Below are positions 44,130 to 51,115 of a DNA stretch of 64,000 nucleotides, one piece after another; positions within the stretch are counted from its first letter, which is position 1; each line of letters starts with the position of its first letter. The notes under the pieces were generated by a model. The model ran no database searches, had not been told where the DNA came from, and saw only the letters and a program-made list of their open reading frames with translations. Source of the stretch: CAZHRK01 sp964534555 (GTDB lineage: Bacteria > Babelota > Babeliae > Babelales > RVW-14); contig CAZHRK010000001.1 of NCBI GenBank assembly GCA_964534555.1, positions 496,001-560,000 on the forward strand, read 5' to 3'. Made by a program: the position numbers and the translations under genes.

Positions 44130-46349
44130 TTAAAATTTGTAATTCAATCCAGCAACAAAGCAGAGCGCTGTATCATGCCCAAGCCCATCATTACGCAGAT
44201 AATTTTGAGAATCTTGGCGTTGCGTCATAAGGTTTGGCTGGCCATCAAGATCTTTATACAGCTTGCCAGGGATAAAAAAGCTCATACGCGCTGTTGCATC
44301 ACAATGATCGATAATTTTGTACACAGCTTTTATATCAAGTTCGTAACCAAGGTGTTTGCTTGCGCGTTTGTTTGTTTCCCAGCCTTGAAATAATGTTCCA
44401 TTATTTCGCAGGCGATTGATCTGTGCTTCTATTGAACTATCTGGGTGTACGCCTTTTTTATCCCATGTGTAGATGGTCCCAACTTCCCACATGCTCATGA
44501 TATCGGTGCTGAGTGCAAAGCGCTTACGATTTTCAAGCGGGTAGTAGGTTAACCCAAGCCCGATAAACTGGAGGTTTGAGAGATCTTTTAGATCGTTATA
44601 CGCAAACATTGTATGGTATGAAATATTGAGTGGGCGCGGAATAGTCATACGGTCAAAAACTAAGTAGTTATGCACCTCAAAACCACGATAGCGAGACCTC
44701 ATCGGGATAAAGCCATGAAATGTGTGTGATGACTCATCATTATAAGGATACTTATCACCACCAATATACCCACCAGCAAGCGCGACTTTAAGCGGTATAT
44801 CATCAAATGTTTTCGCGATATCAAGAAGCGCCATCACGCCTTGATTATGCAGTTTGTACTCAGGTCTGAATCGATTATTACCAAAAAGAAGTGAGTTGCG
44901 GATGATTGGATTACCACCTGCTGCGCCTCGAGTAATAGCTCTAATATTTTGTCCTTGTTTTGATAAGCCTCGATATTGATCGCTATCAACAAGGAAGGTT
45001 AGATCAGTTGCAGTTTCGAATTCATTTGATGTCAAAGCAGGGGCATCAGGAATAATTCGACCAGCATCAACCGTTGCTGCAAGAGCTGGGTTTGTAATTG
45101 GCGCTACAGCACCACCTAATTCAGTTGCATACTGAACATGGCTGAGCTCACTGCCGAGTGCTCCTGTTGAGCTGCTTCTGGTTGGGACTACCTGATTTCT
45201 GTCAAGCTCTTGCATTGTTTGTTCACCAAATTGGCTTGCAAGCTCGACATTCACCGTCCAGCCGTTCTTGCGCCAATCGAGCATGGTTCCGATGGTTACA
45301 ATTTTTGCGCTTGAGTCATTATCAAATTCTACGCTGAGCTCTGGCGCTTTTGTGTACATGAGGTATGGCTGAGCATAGACGCTTCCAACTTCTTCATTTG
45401 TGCGTGCCCAATCACCACGAACAGCAAGTGTGAATCTGTCTTTTCCTGGTCCGCGCTGTGGGTAGGGCGCACCTAAATGCTGTTTGCGCGATGGTATGAG
45501 TGTATCGCTAATTGAAGCGTTTGTTTCACGCCAGAGGTTGAAATAAACATCGGTGCTAAACTCTTCTGTCCAGGCGTGGTGGGCTAAAATTCCCGGTGGC
45601 ATGACAGGATAGCGGGTATATCCCCCTTCTCCAGCCCATCCCAGATAATCAACCGCAAGGTCTTCATGGATTCCCATGCTGACGCCTCTGCCAAGGCTGT
45701 ATGGGAAATATCCGACTTTAAGATATGTGCTGCTTCCTCTGCACGCATCAGTGAAGGTGTCGAAATTGATTTTGAACCACGCTTGTTCAACAAAAATAAG
45801 CGGTACCAGTGTTTTGATTTGTAAATTTTTTGCGAGCGCGAGGTTGTCCATTTCTGGCGTAGAAACTTCTGTTAAAAGCAAAGGCGTATAGTTTGCTTCA
45901 TCTTGCCAGAGTACATAATTTGTTAAACGAATTGCTGCTTGGGACGCTGGTTTGCCATAACGTTTTTTCCCTTGTTCAACGGCTAAATCGAGATTGAGTT
46001 TGTGACGAAAATAATCGTTCTGATCACCATAATCACTACGAAGCGTGTAGGCACGGTTCAAGACAAAAAACTCGTCTTTCAGCTTACCTCCAATAAAGAG
46101 CTGTAGGTCTTTGCCGCTAAGCAGGCTGATCTGATTCATTTTTGATGGCTGAGGCTCTGATTGCTCGTCACCAGACGTAATAATCACATGATCAGCGGTG
46201 AGTGTTTCATCATCATGCTCTGCAGTTGCAATTGTTGTTTCTGGTTGTGCGCGGCGTACAACCTTTTTATTGGCTTTTAGTCCCATAAAGCCAAGCGATA
46301 AACTCAGTAAAACCCCTAGTGCCCCAAGCGATGTGCGCTTGTGCTTCAT
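44130..46349 (-). CDS. predicted outer-membrane porin-like beta-barrel
   Basis: 739 residues from ATG 46349 with AAGGAG seven bases upstream. Signal LGALGVLLSLSLGFMGLKA, then an acidic linker to about residue 75. The body has many alternating strands with aromatic girdles (FFVLNRAYTL, AWFKINFDTF, YLKVGYFPYSLGRG), and the protein ends ...VAGLNYKF with terminal phenylalanine, as expected for BAM-assembled barrels. It is 12 bases downstream of the phosphatase-like gene. It shares the general layout, but no obvious long sequence block, with the barrel at 29958. Confidence 0.7.
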   Translation of the reverse strand: MKHKRTSLGALGVLLSLSLGFMGLKANKKVVRRAQPETTIATAEHDDETLTADHVIITSGDEQSEPQPSKMNQISLLSGKDLQLFIGGKLKDEFFVLNRAYTLRSDYGDQNDYFRHKLNLDLAVEQGKKRYGKPASQAAIRLTNYVLWQDEANYTPLLLTEVSTPEMDNLALAKNLQIKTLVPLIFVEQAWFKINFDTFTDACRGSSTYLKVGYFPYSLGRGVSMGIHEDLAVDYLGWAGEGGYTRYPVMPPGILAHHAWTEEFSTDVYFNLWRETNASISDTLIPSRKQHLGAPYPQRGPGKDRFTLAVRGDWARTNEEVGSVYAQPYLMYTKAPELSVEFDNDSSAKIVTIGTMLDWRKNGWTVNVELASQFGEQTMQELDRNQVVPTRSSSTGALGSELSHVQYATELGGAVAPITNPALAATVDAGRIIPDAPALTSNEFETATDLTFLVDSDQYRGLSKQGQNIRAITRGAAGGNPIIRNSLLFGNNRFRPEYKLHNQGVMALLDIAKTFDDIPLKVALAGGYIGGDKYPYNDESSHTFHGFIPMRSRYRGFEVHNYLVFDRMTIPRPLNISYHTMFAYNDLKDLSNLQFIGLGLTYYPLENRKRFALSTDIMSMWEVGTIYTWDKKGVHPDSSIEAQINRLRNNGTLFQGWETNKRASKHLGYELDIKAVYKIIDHCDATARMSFFIPGKLYKDLDGQPNLMTQRQDSQNYLRNDGLGHDTALCFVAGLNYKF

Positions 46350-46361
46350 TACCAAACTCCT

Positions 46362-48179
46362 TTATTGTTTTTGTTCTTTTTGTTTTTCAAGTTCTTGTGC
46401 AAATTTTTGTGCAGCTTGTGCAAGGTCCTGCGCCTCTTTTCCAAGCTCAGCAGCTTTTTTTGCAAGTCCAGATACATCTGGTTTCAGCGTTGCCTGTTGT
46501 TGTGGCGCTTTTACTGCAGGCTGATCAGATGGTTTTTGACTTTGTTCCGCTGCTGGTTGTGCCTGAACGAATGCTGATACTTGTTGGCTCTGAGGTGCTG
46601 CTTTTTGCTCGTCTTGCTTTTGTGGTGTGGCAGCCTGTGGTTGTTGTACTGGAGCTTGCTGCTGCGGTGTAGCAAGAGTTTGTGCTGGTTGCTGTGCAGG
46701 AGGTGAAAAAGCTGATGTCTGCTGCTGGGCAGCTTGTTGAGGTGCATTGTTTTGTGCAGCAGGTTGTGCTGGAGCAAACGCAGATACTGGTTGTGCCTGT
46801 ACTGCTTGGCTAGGCGCTGCGGGCTGTAATGCTTGAGCCGCTGATGCTTGCTGAATTTGGGGTTGTGCAGCAGGCTGTACTGGTGGGGGCGTAGGTGCCT
46901 GACCTGCTGGTGCTGGCTGTTTTGCAACCTTACCTTCTTCAACGCCTGAAAGCAGCATAAACGTTTTTGATCCAAATGGATTTTGTGTTGTTACATCGCG
47001 GTTGTAGAGTGTAATTGTCCACTCATCAAGATTTTTTGAAGGGGCAATAACAACAAAAGCGTCATGCTTATATTTAATAGCTTTTTGATAGAGTGGAGTT
47101 GGGCATGAGAGCGTTGTCCACGCAACAGATCCCATATCTGGCGGCAAGAGGCGTAGTCCATCATGCGGCTGATACGAGTCTCTCTTTTTTTCGCCTTTAA
47201 AGATAACGCGTACATCAACATCATCAGCTTTGCCTTTTTGATCAGTTTCAAGTTTATGAATGCTTATGCGTTGTTCTGCTTTGCTTGTAAGAAACTGGCT
47301 AAAGCGCTCTTCTTTAAGCTCTTCGCTTTGAGTTCTGCCGGCGTCTGAGATGCGTATCACTTCTCTGCTACCGTCTGCGCGGGTTGAAATATATGTAGCA
47401 ATTGGCAGTGTGTTGAAAAGCTTATTAACTTCGTCAGCAAGCGGCACTGTGCCTGCTGAGATTGTGCTTGCACGTACTTGGAGCTCTGTTTTTAGCGTGT
47501 GCTCTTGCCAGTAGTTATTTGTTTCATGATTGCCTTTGTTCCAAATAACATTGTCAGGATTTTGCTGAATAAGCCTACACACAAGGCTCATTGTTTCCAT
47601 CGAAAACGGGGCTCTGCTTATGATGTCACCAGTGAAGATAATAATATGGTCAGGTGATGTGAGCTTAAAATCATTACCGATAATAGTAAGCTCTTTAAGC
47701 TTTATAAGGCATCTGACAAGAGATTGATATGCTGCTTGAACGTTGCCAAACAAAACAATTTTGCTCTGAGGCCCTGGGGTGACTTTGACAATAACGTTTC
47801 CCTTGAACCCTTTTGCTTCTCGAGCAAGCGCGACTGCTTTGATTTGGTGTGCAAAAAAGCTTGGGGACCATAATGGTGGTTTTGTAAGTCCGAGCCTATA
47901 AAAAATGCCTTTACACTTCGCACTTATTTTTGACTTCCATGTTGTCTTTTGGCTATCAAGATATTTTGTATATTCGGGTTTAATGGTATTTCCACTTTCT
48001 GGCTCAACTTCTGGGCGCAGTTTTGCGTACTGAGTTGCAGCGTCAAGTGTTTCTAGCCCTTGTGTGAATTGCGGTGCGGGAATGATAATAATGGTTATTA
48101 CTAACAAACCAACGATAATTCCCAGCGCCAAAAGAATGATTTTAAACACTGGTGTTTGAGTGCTTGATTTTCGCTTCAT
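46362..48179 (-). CDS. membrane-anchored PPP-type phosphatase-like protein with Pro/Gln/Ala tail
   Basis: 605 residues. One membrane helix near the start (residues 13-33), then a calcineurin-like domain: motif II GDIISRA (184-190) and motif III GNHE (216-219) are clear. Motif I, normally GDxHG, reads FGNVQA (144-149), so two metal-ligand positions (Asp and His) are lost. The domain probably faces the periplasm or exterior, which is uncommon for this fold. From about 425 to 575 the chain is almost only Pro, Gln, Ala and Ser with three SAF-centred repeats (PVSAF, QTSAF, QVSAF), then a short coiled coil. AGGGAG precedes ATG. It leads the operon with the beta-barrel and the helical protein. Whether it has catalytic activity is uncertain. 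Confidence 0.65.
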   Translation of the reverse strand: MKRKSSTQTPVFKIILLALGIIVGLLVITIIIIPAPQFTQGLETLDAATQYAKLRPEVEPESGNTIKPEYTKYLDSQKTTWKSKISAKCKGIFYRLGLTKPPLWSPSFFAHQIKAVALAREAKGFKGNVIVKVTPGPQSKIVLFGNVQAAYQSLVRCLIKLKELTIIGNDFKLTSPDHIIIFTGDIISRAPFSMETMSLVCRLIQQNPDNVIWNKGNHETNNYWQEHTLKTELQVRASTISAGTVPLADEVNKLFNTLPIATYISTRADGSREVIRISDAGRTQSEELKEERFSQFLTSKAEQRISIHKLETDQKGKADDVDVRVIFKGEKKRDSYQPHDGLRLLPPDMGSVAWTTLSCPTPLYQKAIKYKHDAFVVIAPSKNLDEWTITLYNRDVTTQNPFGSKTFMLLSGVEEGKVAKQPAPAGQAPTPPPVQPAAQPQIQQASAAQALQPAAPSQAVQAQPVSAFAPAQPAAQNNAPQQAAQQQTSAFSPPAQQPAQTLATPQQQAPVQQPQAATPQKQDEQKAAPQSQQVSAFVQAQPAAEQSQKPSDQPAVKAPQQQATLKPDVSGLAKKAAELGKEAQDLAQAAQKFAQELEKQKEQKQ

Positions 48180-48307
48180 AGTATCTACTCTCCCTTTTGA
48201 CGTGCTTACGCTTTAGTAAGCGCGATGTTTTTTACTATGAAACAAAAAGCTTAAATAAGCAAACCACGGGTAGTTGTCTGAAAAAAACAGGCACCTATAA
48301 TGATTGT

Positions 48308-49393
48308 TTAACTGAGTACGTAATACGTTGTCATGCCGACCATAAAAAGCAGCATCAAAACAAAAATTACGCTGCTTATACGCTCTATTCTTTCTGGAGC
48401 GCCTGGCTCGCTGTTGCCATTAACCATAAAATATCGTGTGATTAAAAGTTGGATAAAAAAATTAAGAAGCGATATCACCAAAAGCAAAATATAAATATTG
48501 TCGGTGGTGGTGAAATAACCAACTTGAGGAATCATTTGCTCAATAACAAATCGATAACCAAGTAAACCAGTTAATGCCGTGGTTGCCAGTGTTACTTTCC
48601 CTACGGTATTTGCAACGTTCATGACAAATGCCATTAATGATAAGAAGATCACAGAAAATAAAGGGATAAAGATAACAAGGGCCCGGCGAGGTGTTGTTTT
48701 AGTAAAATTTAGAATAAAAAGAGCTTTAGGGTTTTCTGATTTTTTTGATGCATCTTGTTTATCAAGCTCAAGCGGCATGATTCCAGCGTCAACAGACATG
48801 TCTGAAAACTTCCATCCTGCAGGAGCGATTTCAGAGCGCACCTGAAATGAGCTGCCATCAACAACGTAATACATCTCATCAGGTGTTACAAAATCATTTG
48901 AAAGAAGGATCGGTAGTCTGTGGTCTTCAAATGGGAATTTGTGAAAATTAAGATCAGTTTTAAGTTCGAATAAAACATTAAATTTAGCAAAAATACGAGA
49001 GTCAAAAACCTTGATGTCTGGCGGCGATTTATACTTAATACTGCCATTATCGATAGAGAATCGTTCTACTGTCTCAAGGTTCATTTCATCTGTATCAAAC
49101 TCAAACCATAAGATTGAGTCTATTAAAAAGGTGTTTTTACTGACGTCAAAAACAGGGAAGTTTTTAATAAACATTCCTGTTTTAACCCGCACGGTAAAAG
49201 GACCAAGTTTTTTGATAGCTTCTGTATTAATTGGTTTGAGCTGGGGGATGATATCGGTTGTATTAAACCGCATCATATTATACGCCATTACACCCACAAT
49301 CATTAAGATGCTTATGATCAGGATCCAGCTTTTAAAACTCGGTGTTGTTACGTTGGGAATCCACCAACGAGAAACAGGTGCTTTTGCTTTCAT
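48308..49393 (-). CDS. pentameric ligand-gated ion channel homologue
   Basis: 361 residues. A hydrophobic N-terminal segment (22-41) precedes a predicted beta-sandwich domain (about 45-232) with FPFEDH at 153-158, the counterpart of the FPFD-type motif at the Cys-loop position in prokaryotic members. PRRALVIFIP opens M1 (237-258). M2 (263-285) reads GKVTLATTALTG; alignment on the VTL motif gives Lys266 at 0', Thr268 at 2' and Thr275 at 9'. IPQVGYFTTTDNI follows, like GLIC, then M3 (298-322) and M4 (341-360). Position -1' is Gly where cation channels usually have Glu. No disulfide pair is present. The start overlaps the stop of the binding-protein gene (ATGA), so the two are coupled and probably work together. 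Confidence 0.75.
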   Translation of the reverse strand: MKAKAPVSRWWIPNVTTPSFKSWILIISILMIVGVMAYNMMRFNTTDIIPQLKPINTEAIKKLGPFTVRVKTGMFIKNFPVFDVSKNTFLIDSILWFEFDTDEMNLETVERFSIDNGSIKYKSPPDIKVFDSRIFAKFNVLFELKTDLNFHKFPFEDHRLPILLSNDFVTPDEMYYVVDGSSFQVRSEIAPAGWKFSDMSVDAGIMPLELDKQDASKKSENPKALFILNFTKTTPRRALVIFIPLFSVIFLSLMAFVMNVANTVGKVTLATTALTGLLGYRFVIEQMIPQVGYFTTTDNIYILLLVISLLNFFIQLLITRYFMVNGNSEPGAPERIERISSVIFVLMLLFMVGMTTYYVLS

Positions 49394-50685
49394 GATTTTT
49401 TCTCCGGAGATTTATCAGCAGATGAGCTTTCTGGAGCCTTTTCTTTTGGTAGCGCGCTTACATTGGTTGCGTCATTAATTGTCACAGAATGGTAGAGGCT
49501 TCGTGTTTCTGGTTCAAAATTAAGCTCAAGCCCTTTGAAATTCATTGATTTGATACCCTCAAAAATACTGATGATTTTATCAACAGTGATGGGCTGCGTA
49601 ATACCTTTGAGCGCCTCATACAGCAGGGCGGCATTAATATAGCTCTCAAATGAGAAAGGGTTTGGTTGTTTGTTAGAGAAATAGCGCTTAAGATCAGCGC
49701 GATATTCTTGAGCAATTTGAATAGTGCTTTTTTCCGGATCCGGTACGACCATTGATGTCACGATCCCAACGCCACGAGATCTGCTCAGTGTTGTTTGAAT
49801 AGAAAAAAGATTTGATGGGCCTAATATAACTGTTTTGTGAAGCCCTTTATTAATGATTCCACGAATAAAATTATATGCGGGGCGTGCCCCAGCAAAGCAA
49901 ATAATAGCGTTAGGAGCTTTTTTTGAAATCTCTTCAATCGCTGGTCCTACGACAAGGCTTTGTTGCGGGTATGACGCGATAACATGAAGCTCAAGCCCAT
50001 ATTTTTTTACAACTTTTTTAGCGCACTCAAGGGCAGATTCACCCCAATCGCTTGCCTCATAAAACATTCCAATTTTTTTTCTATTCAAATGTTCGCTTGA
50101 GTACTTTACTAATGCGTCTATTTCTTCTTCGAAATGAGGGCGGAAATAGATGATGTTTTTAACATCTTTATTTCTATTGCGTAATGCCCCATCAAGAGGA
50201 AAGAGCGCTAGTATTTCACGTTTTTTAATTTGCTCTGAAAGTCCAACTAGGCTGTGTGTACCCAATAAGCTAAGAAATAGCGGTGAGCTTCGTTGTTGTG
50301 ATGTTATATTTGTTCTAAGTAAAGGTACTTCACCTCGATCATCAAGCGCATTAAGCCCCAGCAGAAGCGGAGTTTGTGTTAGCTCTTGTTTTATCTTATT
50401 AAAAAAAAGACTCATTCCATCAAAGATATGATTGCCCAGGATTCCCGTTTCACCTTTGAGCGGGAGTGAGGCATTAACGGTGTATTCTGGTTTTCCAGAT
50501 ACGACGGTGTGGTGCAGTGGTGCTGATGATGGTGGAAGCGCGGCCTGAGGTGCTGAAGTTGCTGCTGGACTAGCGTTACCCGCGACTGCTGCTGGAGCTG
50601 ACGGTGCCTGTGGCTGTTGCAGCGTCGCACTAAAGCACTGTGTTATGCATACTACATAAAGGATACTTGCTCTTGCCCGCATCAT
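49390..50685 (-). CDS. type I periplasmic binding protein (Leu/Ile/Val receptor fold)
   Basis: 431 residues. Signal peptide (SILYVVCITQCFSA), an Ala/Pro-rich linker (about 23-60), then a two-lobed binding domain beginning ASLPLKGETGILGNHIFDGMSLFF, similar to the LIV-binding family, with FEEEIDALVKY, KIGMFYEASDWGES and FIRGIINKGLHKTVILG as further matches. The C-terminus is a Ser/Lys/Glu tail. No ABC permease or ATPase is nearby. The stop overlaps the start of the ion-channel gene by four bases. I infer that it senses a small ligand for that channel, not for transport. AGGA lies upstream of ATG 50685. Confidence 0.72.
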   Translation of the reverse strand: MMRARASILYVVCITQCFSATLQQPQAPSAPAAVAGNASPAATSAPQAALPPSSAPLHHTVVSGKPEYTVNASLPLKGETGILGNHIFDGMSLFFNKIKQELTQTPLLLGLNALDDRGEVPLLRTNITSQQRSSPLFLSLLGTHSLVGLSEQIKKREILALFPLDGALRNRNKDVKNIIYFRPHFEEEIDALVKYSSEHLNRKKIGMFYEASDWGESALECAKKVVKKYGLELHVIASYPQQSLVVGPAIEEISKKAPNAIICFAGARPAYNFIRGIINKGLHKTVILGPSNLFSIQTTLSRSRGVGIVTSMVVPDPEKSTIQIAQEYRADLKRYFSNKQPNPFSFESYINAALLYEALKGITQPITVDKIISIFEGIKSMNFKGLELNFEPETRSLYHSVTINDATNVSALPKEKAPESSSADKSPEKKS

Positions 50686-51115
50686 GTTTATCCTAATAAA
50701 AGTGAAATAAGGTCGCCCTCCAAAGATGACGACCTTATCAGATTCAAGTCAAGAAATGTGCGTTCTGGCTCTGGGTATTGTTTCTACCTTTATTCTGCAG
50801 CACCTTCAGTGACTCCGCCCGCCCCAGCCTCTCTTTTTTATACACTGATTGATTGAGCAAATTTAAAATAAACTGATTGAGCGCATTTATTTAAGTAATT
50901 GAGAATCATAACTCAGTACAATATTTTTCAAGCTGAATTTATTGGGGCTTTTTTGAAAAACAAACGATAAAAATAATAATCTTTTTTGGCTTATTTTAGC
51001 AAAGTCCTTGTAATCATTTATATGGCGCTAAGTGGGTGGTGACGTGTATACGTTTTTGTGCTAGGATTGCCCAATTAATCAAAAAATACAGGACGTTGCT
51101 AGGACAGGGGCCTTC
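50686..51115. other. divergent intergenic region, receptor-channel operon and uvrA
   Basis: About 430 bases without a supported gene. It contains the leader hairpin above and a short direct repeat (GATTGAGCAAATTTA at 50851-50865 and GATTGAGCGCATTTA at 50875-50889, 13 of 15 identical, 24 bases apart), which could be paired operator sites. AT-rich sequence between 50880 and 51000 probably carries the uvrA promoter, but no convincing hexamer pair stands out. Confidence 0.4.
50707..50738 (-). promoter_or_regulatory. hairpin in the leader of the receptor-channel operon
   Basis: A perfect nine-base inverted repeat (50707-50715 with 50730-50738) encloses 14 bases and lies about 20 bases upstream of the binding-protein start on the minus strand. 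It is followed by a T-rich stretch, so it might be a leader attenuator or a protein site. The repeat is seen directly; any role is inferred. Confidence 0.4.

Noticed and set aside
46198..46672. Open frames on the plus strand opposite the phosphatase-like gene
   Set aside because: They arise from the Pro/Gln/Ala-rich codons of the real minus-strand gene and give Cys/Leu/Phe-rich nonsense.
50851..50889. The 15-base direct repeat as a CRISPR-like or mobile-element sign
   Set aside because: There are only two imperfect copies and no array or transposase; at most it is a pair of regulator sites.
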